Assembly: GCA_024743215.1 (NCBI GenBank)
Contig: JANSWZ010000004.1
Span: forward strand, 62,001 to 126,000
DNA length: 64,000 nucleotides
Reading direction: 5' to 3'
Source: Alphaproteobacteria bacterium
Lineage (GTDB): Bacteria > Pseudomonadota > Alphaproteobacteria > Rhizobiales > GCA-2746425
The notes under the pieces were generated by a model. It saw only the letters and a list, made by a program, of their open reading frames with translations. It ran no database searches and was not told the DNA's origin. Positions 53,229-61,934 of this stretch are shown here, piece after piece. A program made the position numbers and the translations under genes. The first letter of the stretch is position 1. Every line of letters begins with the position of its first letter.

Positions 53229-53699
53229 ATGACATCCAATCAAACCAGCATTCGAATTATTCCCGCACCGCCAGCGCGTATGCCGGCACATGACACCATC
53301 ACACCTGAACAGGTGTCGCATTTGGTAGACAGCTTCTATGAACGCGTGCGGTCTGATGAACAGTTGGCGCCGTTGTTCCTGACGCATATGAGCCTCGACT
53401 GGCCGGAGCATTTGGGTCGAATGAAATCATTCTGGCGTTCGGTTCTTCTGAAAACAGGAGAATACAAAGGAAAGCCGGTACCCGCACACACAAAGATGCA
53501 GAATGTCGAGACCGAGGATTTTGCGCATTGGCTGGATCTGTTTGGACTGACGGTGAGGGAGGTATTTGCTCCCGCTGCACAACCCATCGTCATTGAAGCG
53601 GCAGAAAGGATTGCCACAAGTCTGTGGCTGGCCATGAAAGCCGATCCGTTCTCTAAACCACCAATTTGGCCAAGGGCCGGAAAAGGCAATTTGAAATGA
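53229..53699 (+). CDS. group III truncated hemoglobin
   Basis: 156 residues. Two-over-two globin fold of the trHbIII class: VDSFYERVRSDEQLAPLF, MKSFWRSVLLKTGEYKGKPVPAHTKM with the probable heme-binding His87, FAHWLDLFGLTVREVF and a final helix EAAERIATSLWLAMKADPF. Such globins detoxify nitric oxide or handle oxygen; the adjacent NsrR supports nitric oxide. ATG 53229 has no obvious Shine-Dalgarno. Its stop overlaps the ATG of a small membrane-protein gene. Confidence 0.88.
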   Translation: MTSNQTSIRIIPAPPARMPAHDTITPEQVSHLVDSFYERVRSDEQLAPLFLTHMSLDWPEHLGRMKSFWRSVLLKTGEYKGKPVPAHTKMQNVETEDFAHWLDLFGLTVREVFAPAAQPIVIEAAERIATSLWLAMKADPFSKPPIWPRAGKGNLK

Positions 53700-53863
53700 T
53701 TATTCTCAAAATGGCGCTGTCCCTGTTTTTATGGCCCGGAAACGCCATCAGTCGGGCACTTTCAATCAACATATCTGAGGATGGCGGTCAGGTCAGATCC
53801 CTTGTAAACGGTCTTTTCTGGGGCACGCTTCTGCTTATTGTCGCACTGATCTTTCACGGCTAG
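53696..53863 (+). CDS. small membrane protein of the globin operon
   Basis: 55 residues: an N-terminal hydrophobic stretch (MIILKMALSLFLWPGNAISRA), a polar loop NISEDGGQVRSLVNG and a second hydrophobic segment LFWGTLLLIVALIFHG, so probably one or two membrane helices. It overlaps the globin stop by 4 bases (ATGA), so translation is coupled. I do not recognise a family. Its partnership with the globin and NsrR suggests a role in nitric oxide tolerance. Confidence 0.65.
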   Translation: MIILKMALSLFLWPGNAISRALSINISEDGGQVRSLVNGLFWGTLLLIVALIFHG

Positions 53864-54008
53864 CCCGCGCATTGCTGAGATACAATGCGCTGGTTTTCCC
53901 GGGATAAAACAACGAATTTACAGTTAAAGCCCACATCAGCAGACATGGGATGCAACTATTTGGGCTTATTTAACGTATCTGAAACAGTGCAACATTCTAG
54001 TTCAGTTG

Positions 54009-54968
54009 ATGATCCTCGTTATGACCGTTCTCAAAATCCTACTTTTGGCTCTCGCAGCCATTATCCTGCTTCTGGCAGCTTACACCTACGCCGCAGCCCG
54101 GTGGCTGGAGCATGAATACCCTCCATCTGGCGCATTCATTGAGGTGGGGGACCAGCAACTGCACTATCTGGCAAAGGGCGAGGGGCAGAGCATCGTGCTG
54201 CTGCACGGCGCCAGTGCTTCCTTACGGGATTTTGAAGCCAGTCTGTTTGACGGCCTGGAACGAGACCATCAGGTCATTGCATTCGACCGGCCGGGTTACG
54301 GATACAGCACCCGGACATCTGAGACATGGCTCAATCCGGAAATTCAGGCGGACCTGATCCATCAGGCGCTTGAAAAACTGAATGTTGAAAACCCGGTCAT
54401 CATTGGCCACTCATTGGCTGGCTCTGTGGTGATGGCCTATCTCCTGAAATACCCCGACGACGTGTCTGGCGCTGTTCTGTTGGCTGGTGCAACACATTCC
54501 TGGACCGATGGCGTCAGTGCCAATGTACAATTGGCGGGAATTCCCCTTCTGGGCAAACTGTTCTCATCCACACTGGTGATGCCAATTGGTCAATTGCTGT
54601 TTGATGGGGCTGTCAAAAATGTCTTTGAACCGGAGCAGCTGACGCAAGATTATCGCGAACGCACAGGTGCTATACTGGCCTTGCGGCCCGGTGCATTCCA
54701 ATCCAGTGCCGAAGATGTGCGCAATCTGAGCGACTTTCTGGAACAGCAGGCAAAACGATATGGTGAAATCAAAAAACCACTCCTCATGATCACGGCTGAA
54801 AAAGACACGATAGTGCCCGCGTGGAACCATGCCGACAGGGTGGAAAAGCAAGTACCGCAATCTGTGCAGATATCGCTTCCCGGTGCGGGCCATGCTCTGC
54901 ATCATAGCCGGAGGGAAGAAGTGGAAGGCCTGATCCGAGAATTCGTCTCAGACCTTCCATCAGATTAA
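54009..54968 (+). CDS. alpha/beta hydrolase with N-terminal membrane anchor
   Basis: 319 residues. An N-terminal hydrophobic helix (LKILLLALAAIILLLAAYTYAAA) anchors the protein; the rest is an alpha/beta hydrolase fold. Nucleophile Ser in GHSLAGS, the oxyanion region VLLHGASAS, DRPGYGYS, Asp in TAEKDTIVP and catalytic His in GAGHALHHS. ATG 54009 or 54021 are plausible starts. The substrate is unknown; it resembles haloperoxidase/esterase-type members. Confidence 0.86.
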   Translation: MILVMTVLKILLLALAAIILLLAAYTYAAARWLEHEYPPSGAFIEVGDQQLHYLAKGEGQSIVLLHGASASLRDFEASLFDGLERDHQVIAFDRPGYGYSTRTSETWLNPEIQADLIHQALEKLNVENPVIIGHSLAGSVVMAYLLKYPDDVSGAVLLAGATHSWTDGVSANVQLAGIPLLGKLFSSTLVMPIGQLLFDGAVKNVFEPEQLTQDYRERTGAILALRPGAFQSSAEDVRNLSDFLEQQAKRYGEIKKPLLMITAEKDTIVPAWNHADRVEKQVPQSVQISLPGAGHALHHSRREEVEGLIREFVSDLPSD

Positions 54969-55008
54969 GCCAGTATCTTGTGAAACTGGCCCGTTGTCTT
55001 TGACTTTG

Positions 55009-55527
55009 CTACAAGCGACAGGCGTTCAGTTGAATGTTGGTGCGCGCATTTGAACCGAAGGTTCCAGAGGCGGACTTGCTGTCCTGCGAAAAAACCACTC
55101 GAGCGCCCGAAATTTCAGAGCCGGACACGGTAATCTCCCGGCCACCCATCGTGTCGTCCACATCAATCGTGAATGATACGCTTTTGCCAGCATCAAGCTG
55201 GCTTATGTCCAGAGTAATCTGATTGTCGCCATCCTTGACGGTTGGAACTCCGCGCAAAGCATTTCCGCCGGATACAATTTCCAAAGGTTGAAAGACCTCA
55301 ACACCCGCACCCTTGCTGGTCACATCAAATATCAGGCCTGACTTTGAACCCGACAGATCCAGGGTCACTTTTGCATTTGCGATTGTGCAGGCGCCATTAT
55401 TTTCGAAAGTGAAACGATCTTTCGGGGCGCCCTCACCAAATTTTACGGCCATATCAGCGACAGCTAGCGATGTTGCGCAAGCGCATACACCGGCCGCAAT
55501 TGTCAGAGTTTTTATCAGGGAATTCAT
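55009..55527 (-). CDS. secreted protein similar to aggregation-factor-core family
   Basis: 172 residues with a signal peptide (MNSLIKTLTIAAGVCACATSLAVA). The mature part is beta-rich: KFGEGAPKDRFTFENNGACTIANAKVTLDLSGSKSGLIFDVTSKGAGVEVFQP and FTIDVDDTMGGREITVSGSEISGARV. This matches alphaproteobacterial proteins annotated as aggregation factor core, a name transferred from a sponge protein, so the function is unknown. A Cys pair (GACTI and NACRL) may form a disulfide. Confidence 0.72.
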   Translation of the reverse strand: MNSLIKTLTIAAGVCACATSLAVADMAVKFGEGAPKDRFTFENNGACTIANAKVTLDLSGSKSGLIFDVTSKGAGVEVFQPLEIVSGGNALRGVPTVKDGDNQITLDISQLDAGKSVSFTIDVDDTMGGREITVSGSEISGARVVFSQDSKSASGTFGSNARTNIQLNACRL

Positions 55528-55601
55528 TATCTGGTATCCGGTTGTTACGTCTAAAGAAATGCCGCTGACCCAATATTGTGAGGATCAGCGGCAGGATCAA
55601 A

Positions 55602-56246
55602 TCAGTTTGTGGCAAAGCACATGAAGAGGCCCGCACCGCCGGTTGAGGCCAGTGCTTCTGGAGAACAGCCTCTGGAATTATGCGCGGAGTTCCATGATAT
55701 GTTGCCGCCACCGTGGCGATCGTGATGTCCTACAGTCGCACTGCCTTCGCCAGAGCTTGTCCAGTTTCCGCAGGTCCGGTCTTCTGTGACGCTTGGGAAG
55801 TATGCGGTTCCATCCATCATTGTACCGGTCAACAGATCATGCTCGTTCGGGCTGTCGCCTCTGCCATTGACAAGGTTACCAGCTTCATCAAGCGCTGTGG
55901 TCTTGATGATATTCGGGTTCAGATGCAGCACATCCAGATCATCTGCAATCAAAACGCCCTTTGCGTTATGCCAGGGGCCACTACCGATGCGATCACGCGC
56001 GGAAACGCCGCGCTTTCCATCTTCCTGAGTGCTGAGATAAGCCTTCCATGTCTTTCCGGTCACGCCGGCGGCTTCCGCAAGTTTGGTGCAGTGCGCATCC
56101 GCACCGTCAAGGCCGCCGAGGTCACCACCATTACCGGAACCGACACTGGTCACAAAAAAGCTCATTGAGGTATCCTGCGCCAATGCCGCCGGAGCGCTAA
56201 ACGCGATCAGAGGCAGGGCAGCGAGTGCAAGTCTTGCAAGTTTCAT
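55602..56246 (-). CDS. secreted DUF1554/lectin-like protein
   Basis: 214 residues with a signal peptide (MKLARLALAALPLIAFSAPAALA). The mature domain resembles DUF1554 and C-type-lectin-like folds: FFVTSVGSGNGGDLGGLDGADAHCTKLAEAAG, TWKAYLSTQEDGKRGVSARDRIGSGPWHN, then DRTCGNWTSSGEGSATVGHHDR and a final Cys pair in SRGCSPEAL and LFMCFATN. At least four Cys suggest disulfides. Separate promoter upstream; 74 bases from the next secreted gene on the same strand. Confidence 0.75.
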   Translation of the reverse strand: MKLARLALAALPLIAFSAPAALAQDTSMSFFVTSVGSGNGGDLGGLDGADAHCTKLAEAAGVTGKTWKAYLSTQEDGKRGVSARDRIGSGPWHNAKGVLIADDLDVLHLNPNIIKTTALDEAGNLVNGRGDSPNEHDLLTGTMMDGTAYFPSVTEDRTCGNWTSSGEGSATVGHHDRHGGGNISWNSAHNSRGCSPEALASTGGAGLFMCFATN

Positions 56247-56450
56247 AGGAAATTCTCCACATTGGTTGGGCCGTCATGCGCATCGAGCGCGACGTGACCG
56301 TAACTAGCCGGATTTTCCGCCGCCTCAAGTCTCTGCGCCTGTCATTTCGTCAATGGCATCGACGCGTGTGGGGATGGTTCCAGATAAATCCTTTGATTTA
56401 AGGGTTTTGAAGGCCATAGTACATTCAAGAAGCATGAATGGATTGCACGA

Positions 56451-57227
56451 ATGAAGCACATCGAAGAGCGTTATATGGCCCTTATTGCCTTGTTTGCCGC
56501 TTGCCTCATTGCAGCTCACAGTGCCGGCGGGAGTCCGGCAGCCTTTCTTGGCACCTATTTCTACTGGCTTGTTCGCATTGGAGCGGAGAGCCTGCTGTTC
56601 TTCGGGGTCCGGTCCAACATCGAGAGTTACGCGCCAAAATCCCTGTCGCAGACAACGGTTACCATACTTGCAATCCTTGTGAGTCATCTGCCCTTTGTTC
56701 TATCTGTCACGGCCATGGACATTGTTCTGGGGTTTCCTGAATTGGGCATCACCGGTTCAAAATCGGGTGAACGATCCCGGATGACTGAGCTTGCGTTGGA
56801 GATGATCTATCTGTTTGACAATCATGTTGCCCTTTGTTTGCTCCTGACCGTTCCTCGGCTTGTTCAGCGCTCTTTGTCCACGCAGCCATTGCCTCAGGAG
56901 GGCGGCACCAAAGGCACACTCTTGTCAGCAATCGATCCGGCGCTGAACGGGGATATTTTGTGGGTGGAGGCGCAGGAGCATTATGTGCGCATCACAACAC
57001 AACACGAGAACCGCATGGTGCTGGCGCGGTTTTCGGACATCGTCCGGGAGCTGTCACAGACGGATGGATTGCAGGTTCATCGATCCCACTGGGTGGCAAA
57101 TTCAGCCATTGTCAAAGAACAGAAGAATGGACAAAGTCTGACGCTGCTTCTGAGCACAGGTGATAATGTGCCGGTGAGCCGGTCATTCAAAAGCAAATTG
57201 GCGGCAATGAGAAACGATGAGGCGTAA
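56451..57227 (+). CDS. membrane-bound LytTR-type transcription regulator
   Basis: 258 residues. The N-terminal half has about four hydrophobic helices (MALIALFAACLIAAH, FLGTYFYWLVRIGAESLLFFG, TVTILAILVSHLPFVLSVTAMDIVLG, NHVALCLLLTVPRL) and the C-terminal 100 residues are a LytTR DNA-binding domain (DILWVEAQEHYVRITTQHENRMVLARFSDIVREL, DGLQVHRSHWVANSAIV). LytTR proteins with membrane N-termini sense unknown signals. Divergent from the DUF1554-like secreted gene, which it may regulate. Confidence 0.87.
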   Translation: MKHIEERYMALIALFAACLIAAHSAGGSPAAFLGTYFYWLVRIGAESLLFFGVRSNIESYAPKSLSQTTVTILAILVSHLPFVLSVTAMDIVLGFPELGITGSKSGERSRMTELALEMIYLFDNHVALCLLLTVPRLVQRSLSTQPLPQEGGTKGTLLSAIDPALNGDILWVEAQEHYVRITTQHENRMVLARFSDIVRELSQTDGLQVHRSHWVANSAIVKEQKNGQSLTLLLSTGDNVPVSRSFKSKLAAMRNDEA

Positions 57228-57353
57228 CGCTGGAACTGAATAGTTGGCAGGTCTGGACCTGCGATTTGGCCCAGCCCACTGAGGATATGCTACCGGACAA
57301 TTTGAAACGGTGTTGAGGCCACACCCATGAAAAAGGGCTGCGGCCTCTTTGAC

Positions 57354-57932
57354 CTACATCGCTTCCGGACCACGGCTGAGCGCCGCAACGCCAGTTCGTG
57401 ATACCTCCACCAGTCCCAGGGGACTCATGATCTGGATGAACTGTTCAATCTTTGAACTGCGTCCGGTAATCTCAAACACGAAATGGTTGATGTTGGCATC
57501 GATGACCTGTGCACGAAAAGCGTCGGCAAGACGCAGTGCTTCAACACGCTGGTCACCTTTCCCGGCCACTTTGACCAGAGCCAGTTCGCGCTCCAGCGGT
57601 TTGTCATAGCCGCGTTCATCCGCCAGCCGGGTCAGGTCAACCACACGATGGACCGGCACAAGCCTTTCCAACTGTGAGCGAATCTGGCGCAGAACCTGCG
57701 GTGTGCTGGTTGTCACGATGGTGATGCGCGACAGATGTTTTTCATGCTCGGTCTCAGAGACCGTCAGACTGTCAATATTATAGCCACGTCCGGAAAACAG
57801 GCCGATGACCCGCGCCAGAACTCCAGGCTCATTGTCCACCAGAACTGACAGTGTGTGTGTCTCGAGCGTGTCGAGAAATTCGGGAATGAAATAGGCCGAT
57901 CCCGGTTGGTCTTTAAGATTTGTATCGCTCAT
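57354..57932 (-). CDS. ilvH: acetolactate synthase small subunit
   Basis: Regulatory subunit conferring valine feedback on acetohydroxyacid synthase. 192 residues with an N-terminal ACT domain (THTLSVLVDNEPGVLARVIGLFSGRGYNIDSLTVSETE) and a second ACT-like half (ERELALVKVAG onward). It lies 44 bases after ilvI on the same strand. Confidence 0.95.
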   Translation of the reverse strand: MSDTNLKDQPGSAYFIPEFLDTLETHTLSVLVDNEPGVLARVIGLFSGRGYNIDSLTVSETEHEKHLSRITIVTTSTPQVLRQIRSQLERLVPVHRVVDLTRLADERGYDKPLERELALVKVAGKGDQRVEALRLADAFRAQVIDANINHFVFEITGRSSKIEQFIQIMSPLGLVEVSRTGVAALSRGPEAM

Positions 57933-57976
57933 AAGTGTCTCAATTCATCTCTTTCAGAAGATGCAAAAGCGCTGGA

Positions 57977-59758
57977 TTACACCAGCGCTTTGCCTTCTTC
58001 ATCAATTGCAGAGCCCATGGCTTCATCGCTGGCTTCATCTGGTAGGAGCATTTCATTATGTGCCTTGCCCGATGGAATCATCGGCAGGCAGTTTGCCAGA
58101 TTGGCAACACGGCAATCAAAGATAACCGGCCGCTTTACTGCAATCATTTCCTTGATCGCATCATCCAGCTCAGCTGGTTTTTCGACTCGCATGCCAACGG
58201 CGCCGTAAGCTTCAGCCAGTTTGACAAAATCTGGCATGGCTTCCGTGTAGCTGTTCGACAGACGATTCCCATGGAGCAATTGCTGCCACTGTCGTACCAT
58301 GCCCATATACTGGTTGTTCAGGATGAAAACCTTGATCGGCAATTCATGCTGAACCGCAGTTGACATCTCCTGAATGTTCATCTGCACAGAGGCGTCACCG
58401 GCCACACACAGACACAGACTGTCTGGATGCGCCACCTGGGCGCCAATCGTGGCAGGCAATCCATAACCCATCGTGCCCAGCCCACCGGAAGTCAACCAGT
58501 GGTTCGGTTCTTCAAAGCCATAATACTGGGCTGCCCACATCTGATGCTGGCCCACTTCAGTGGAAATATAGCTGTCCAGATGTTTGGTCAGCTCATAAAT
58601 GCGCTGAATGGCGTATTGCGGCATGATGACATCATTATTGGGCGCGTAAGCCAGCGAGTTGCGGTCACGCCAATGGTCAATCTGTTTCCACCACGTTTTC
58701 ATTGCGGCTTTGTCAGGTTGACGGCTGCTGCCGCGTACCAACCGGATCATATCTTCCAGAACATGAGCGATATCGCCAACAATCGGCACATCAACGCGCA
58801 CATTCTTGTTGATGGAAGAGGGATCAATATCAATATGGATCTTCTTTGCATTGGGTGCAAAGGCATCCAGCCTGCCGGTGATGCGGTCATCAAACCTGGC
58901 GCCAACACAAACCATTACATCACAATCATGCATGACCATGTTGGCTTCATAGGTTCCGTGCATGCCCAGCATGCCCAGCCAATTATCGCCGGATGCCGGA
59001 TAGGCCCCAAGGCCCATCAATGTCGAGGTGATGGGAAAGTCTGTCAGGGCAACCAGTTCGCGCAGCAAATGCGTTGCTTCCGGGCCGGAATTGATGACAC
59101 CACCACCGGTATACAGCACCGGCTGTTTGGCATTCATCATCATATCAACGGCGCGGCTGATCTCGCTCAACTCGCCTTTGACCTGCGGATGATACGTCTT
59201 ATGTGCAACATTTTTGGGACCGGTATAGATGCCGGTCGCAAACTGCACATCCTTTGGAACATCAACAACAACCGGTCCGGGACGTCCGGTTGTGGCAACA
59301 TAAAAGGCTTCATGCAGAATGCGCGACAGGTCATTTACGTCGCGTACCAACCAATTATGTTTGGTGGCAGGGCGGGTAATGCCCACAGTGTCGCATTCCT
59401 GAAAGGCATCATTGCCGATGAGGTGCGTTGGGACCTGGCCGGTAATGCAGACAAGCGGAATGGAATCCATCAGCGCATCGGTGAGGGCGGTCACCATATT
59501 TGTGGCGCCTGGGCCGGACGTCACCAGAACTACACCTGGCTTGCCGGTTGAGCGCGCATAGCCTTCTGCTGCATGTCCTGCACCCTGTTCATGGCGTACG
59601 AGGTAATGGCGCACATCACTTTGTTGGTGAAGTTCGTCATAAATTGGCAGCACAGCGCCGCCCGGATACCCAAACAAATCTGTAACACCCTGATCTTTCA
59701 GGGCCTGAATGACCATTTCCGCTCCGGTCATTTCTTTGCCGTCCATATTGCGCGTCAC
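57977..59758 (-). CDS. ilvI: acetolactate synthase large subunit
   Basis: TPP-dependent enzyme that condenses pyruvate to acetolactate or acetohydroxybutyrate. PYR domain: [14 protein letters not shown] and the cofactor-activating Glu in [16 protein letters not shown] domain: [30 protein letters not shown] with the GDG-type TPP motif. 593 residues. ATG 59758, with Met codons soon after as alternatives. The transcript begins with a leader peptide and attenuator at 59881-59934 and 59828-59850. Operon with ilvH. Confidence 0.95.
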   Translation of the reverse strand: MTRNMDGKEMTGAEMVIQALKDQGVTDLFGYPGGAVLPIYDELHQQSDVRHYLVRHEQGAGHAAEGYARSTGKPGVVLVTSGPGATNMVTALTDALMDSIPLVCITGQVPTHLIGNDAFQECDTVGITRPATKHNWLVRDVNDLSRILHEAFYVATTGRPGPVVVDVPKDVQFATGIYTGPKNVAHKTYHPQVKGELSEISRAVDMMMNAKQPVLYTGGGVINSGPEATHLLRELVALTDFPITSTLMGLGAYPASGDNWLGMLGMHGTYEANMVMHDCDVMVCVGARFDDRITGRLDAFAPNAKKIHIDIDPSSINKNVRVDVPIVGDIAHVLEDMIRLVRGSSRQPDKAAMKTWWKQIDHWRDRNSLAYAPNNDVIMPQYAIQRIYELTKHLDSYISTEVGQHQMWAAQYYGFEEPNHWLTSGGLGTMGYGLPATIGAQVAHPDSLCLCVAGDASVQMNIQEMSTAVQHELPIKVFILNNQYMGMVRQWQQLLHGNRLSNSYTEAMPDFVKLAEAYGAVGMRVEKPAELDDAIKEMIAVKRPVIFDCRVANLANCLPMIPSGKAHNEMLLPDEASDEAMGSAIDEEGKALV

Positions 59759-59827
59759 GATGCTCTACTCCCGTATATCTGTGCGCCGAAAACCAATTCA
59801 TGCGATGTCTGTATTTTGATCGGGCAA

Positions 59828-59850
59828 CAAAAAAGGCCCCGTTCGGGACC
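59828..59850 (-). terminator. attenuator terminator of the ilvIH leader
   Basis: Minus-strand hairpin GGTCCC-GAAC-GGGGCC at 59835-59850 (one G-U pair), followed by a run of seven T. It lies between the leader peptide and ilvI. A competing stem pairs 59893-59902 with 59857-59866 (10 pairs, one G-U), overlapping the end of the leader coding region. Confidence 0.8.
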
Positions 59851-59880
59851 TTAGCTGCGCGTTACCATTCGGTGCGATTA

Positions 59881-59934
59881 TCAAATCGCCCCGGCAACGC
59901 GCCTCATCACCACAAGAATTACAGACTTCAACAT
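59881..59934 (-). CDS. branched-chain amino acid leader peptide of ilvIH
   Basis: An 18-codon frame encodes MLKSVILVVMRRVAGAI, with seven of 17 residues being Val, Ile or Leu. GGAG stands 8 bases upstream of its ATG (in GAAACGGAGCATTTG). It is followed by the pause/terminator structure of the attenuator, so ribosome stalling at Val/Ile/Leu codons probably controls transcription into ilvI, as in ilvB/ilvGMEDA leaders. Too short for ordinary gene calling. Confidence 0.85.
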   Translation of the reverse strand: MLKSVILVVMRRVAGAI

Positions 59935-59984
59935 CAAATGCTCCGTTTCAAGTGTGGGCAAGTTAGATGCGACGCGAAATGCGG

Positions 59985-60947
59985 TCAAGCCTGTTTTTCC
60001 AATTCTTGCGCGATTTGCTGCAAATCTTTCAGCATCTTATCAGCGTCGTTAACCCAATCCATCGGGTCAAGCCGGGGCCAGTCTTTCATCTGGTTGCGAA
60101 ACCACGTCATTTGCCGTTTGGCGTAACGCCTTGTATCACGCACCGATTTTTCAACCACTTCAGCGCGGTCAATTGTCTCAGGATCTTTCATATGGGCCGC
60201 ATAGTGCGGCAGGCTGATGGCATTCATAACTGGCAAACCGCCTGCCAGATTCTTCTGCAACAGGGTCAACGCCTCGGCTTCCCCGCCTTCATCCAGCATG
60301 GCCAAAAACCGCTTTTCGATCCGCGCATAAAGCCAGGCGCGGTCTGCGGGCATGAGAACCCGGTGAACTGTCTGTTCCAATGGCAGGAGTGCCTGCTGCG
60401 CAGCACTGCGTTGCCAGTCCGACAGGCTCTGTCCAGTCTGCTCCAGCACCATCAGCGCACGCAGGGTTCGCTGTCGGTCATTGCGCTCGATCTTGTTGGC
60501 TGACACTGGATCAAGCCGGGCAAGGCGGTCCTGCAAATCCTGAATGTTGATATTTGCATGATCCGCCACAAATGCTGCGTGTTCCGACTCAGAAATGTGA
60601 GGTGTTTCTGCAATACCTTCTGTCAGAGCCTTGAAATAGAGCCCAGTGCCACCAACCAGAATTGGCAATTGGTTTTGGCTCCAAATGTCCTGCAGTGTGG
60701 GTGATATATCCCGCAGCCAGCCGCCGACCGAATAGCGTGTGTCCGAAGCAACATGACCATAAAGCCGGTGGGGCAGGGCCTGCTCATCTTCCAGGGAAGG
60801 GCGTGCAGTTAAAATCCGCAGCCCATCATAGACCTGCATGGAATCTGCATTGACAATCACACCGTCAAACTGCTTTGCCAGCTCCATGGCAAAGCCGGAC
60901 TTGCCGCTGGCCGTTGGTCCGGCTATCAACACCGCGCGTTTTGTCAC
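59985..60947 (-). CDS. miaA: tRNA dimethylallyltransferase
   Basis: Adds dimethylallyl to A37 of tRNAs that read U-starting codons. P-loop AGPTASGKS (residues 9-17), DSMQVY and YFKALTEGIAETP regions, and RQRTLRALMVLEQTGQSLSDW. The start is GTG 60947 (TKRAVLIAGPTASGKS); the frame is open upstream to 61061 over serB, but only GTG 60947 aligns with the family N-terminus. 320 residues. Divergent from serB with 39 bases between. Confidence 0.93.
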   Translation of the reverse strand: MTKRAVLIAGPTASGKSGFAMELAKQFDGVIVNADSMQVYDGLRILTARPSLEDEQALPHRLYGHVASDTRYSVGGWLRDISPTLQDIWSQNQLPILVGGTGLYFKALTEGIAETPHISESEHAAFVADHANINIQDLQDRLARLDPVSANKIERNDRQRTLRALMVLEQTGQSLSDWQRSAAQQALLPLEQTVHRVLMPADRAWLYARIEKRFLAMLDEGGEAEALTLLQKNLAGGLPVMNAISLPHYAAHMKDPETIDRAEVVEKSVRDTRRYAKRQMTWFRNQMKDWPRLDPMDWVNDADKMLKDLQQIAQELEKQA

Positions 60948-60986
60948 CTTGTCCAACCTTGAATTCTTTAAAGCCCCGGAGTTTCC

Positions 60987-61868
60987 ATGCCATTTGTTCT
61001 GACGTTGATTGCCGCCCCCGACTTTGTGGATTTTCCCGGCTTTGTGACAACAATCAGGCAAGAACTGGCTAGCACGCAGGAACCGGTCTGGCTACATCCC
61101 GGTCAGGCTGTTGATCTGCCAGTAGCTGAAAGTGAGTTTGCGGCTGCCGAGGCCCGTCTTAAGGGGCAGGCAGTCGATTACGCCTTGCAACCATCAGATG
61201 CGCGCCGCCGTAAACTGCTGATCGCAGACATGGACAGCACAATGATTGGTCAGGAGTGTATTGATGAACTGGCAGCCGAAGTGGGCCTGAAAGAAAAGGT
61301 GTCCGCCATAACTGCAGCTGCCATGCGTGGCGAGATCGAATTTGAACCGGCATTGCGAGAACGCGTTGCTTTGCTCAAAGGTCTGCCGGAATCGGTTGTC
61401 GATGAAGTCATCCAGAACCGCATCACGCTGACGCCGGGAGGCAATGTGCTGGTGGCTACTATGAAACAGCATGGTGCTTATACCGCGCTTGTATCCGGGG
61501 GCTTTACAGCGTTCACCAGACGGATTGCCAGCCGCATCGGTTTTGATGAGAACCGTGCCAATACTCTGAATGCCAAAGATGGTTTGCTGACCGGCACGGT
61601 TCAGGAACCTATTTTGGGACGACAGGCAAAAATTGAAGCGCTCGAGCAAATCACTGCGCGCCTTGGCACCACACCGCAACAGGCGATTGCCGTTGGCGAC
61701 GGCGCCAATGACCTCGGCATGATCCGTCTTGCGGGTCTTGGGGTTGCAATCCACGCAAAGCCTGCTGTCGCGGCTGAGGCAGATGTGCGCATCGAGCATA
61801 ATGATTTGTCTGCGCTGCTGTATCTTCAGGGGTATGCACGGGACGAATGGGTCACAGAAGCGGGATAA
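60987..61868 (+). CDS. serB: phosphoserine phosphatase
   Basis: Last step of serine synthesis. HAD phosphatase motif ADMDSTMIGQE with nucleophile Asp81 and Asp83, ALVSGGFTAFTRR (motif II) and GDGANDLGMI (motif IV). The N-terminal 70 residues are an ACT-like extension. 293 residues. ATG 60987; ends with a terminator shared with the convergent degP. Confidence 0.95.
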   Translation: MPFVLTLIAAPDFVDFPGFVTTIRQELASTQEPVWLHPGQAVDLPVAESEFAAAEARLKGQAVDYALQPSDARRRKLLIADMDSTMIGQECIDELAAEVGLKEKVSAITAAAMRGEIEFEPALRERVALLKGLPESVVDEVIQNRITLTPGGNVLVATMKQHGAYTALVSGGFTAFTRRIASRIGFDENRANTLNAKDGLLTGTVQEPILGRQAKIEALEQITARLGTTPQQAIAVGDGANDLGMIRLAGLGVAIHAKPAVAAEADVRIEHNDLSALLYLQGYARDEWVTEAG

Positions 61869-61869
61869 A

Positions 61870-61906
61870 AAAAGACCGCAATTTCAACAGGAAATCGCGG
61901 TCTTTT
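61870..61906. terminator. bidirectional terminator between serB and degP
   Basis: AAAAGACCGCAATTTC and GAAATCGCGGTCTTTT pair with one bulged or mismatched base, flanked by A-runs and T-runs on both sides. It can stop serB on the plus strand and degP on the minus strand. Confidence 0.88.
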
Positions 61907-61934
61907 GAATCAGATCGTGAAAAACGGCTGGCCC

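Noticed and set aside
57315-57347. GAGGCC...GGCCTC inverted repeat between the LytTR gene and ilvH
   Set aside because: A 6-base stem with a large loop and no good T-run in either direction; too weak to call a terminator.
58427-59551. 374-codon plus-strand open frame opposite ilvI
   Set aside because: Antisense to clear acetolactate synthase motifs, with His/Cys/Ile-rich composition and no family resemblance.
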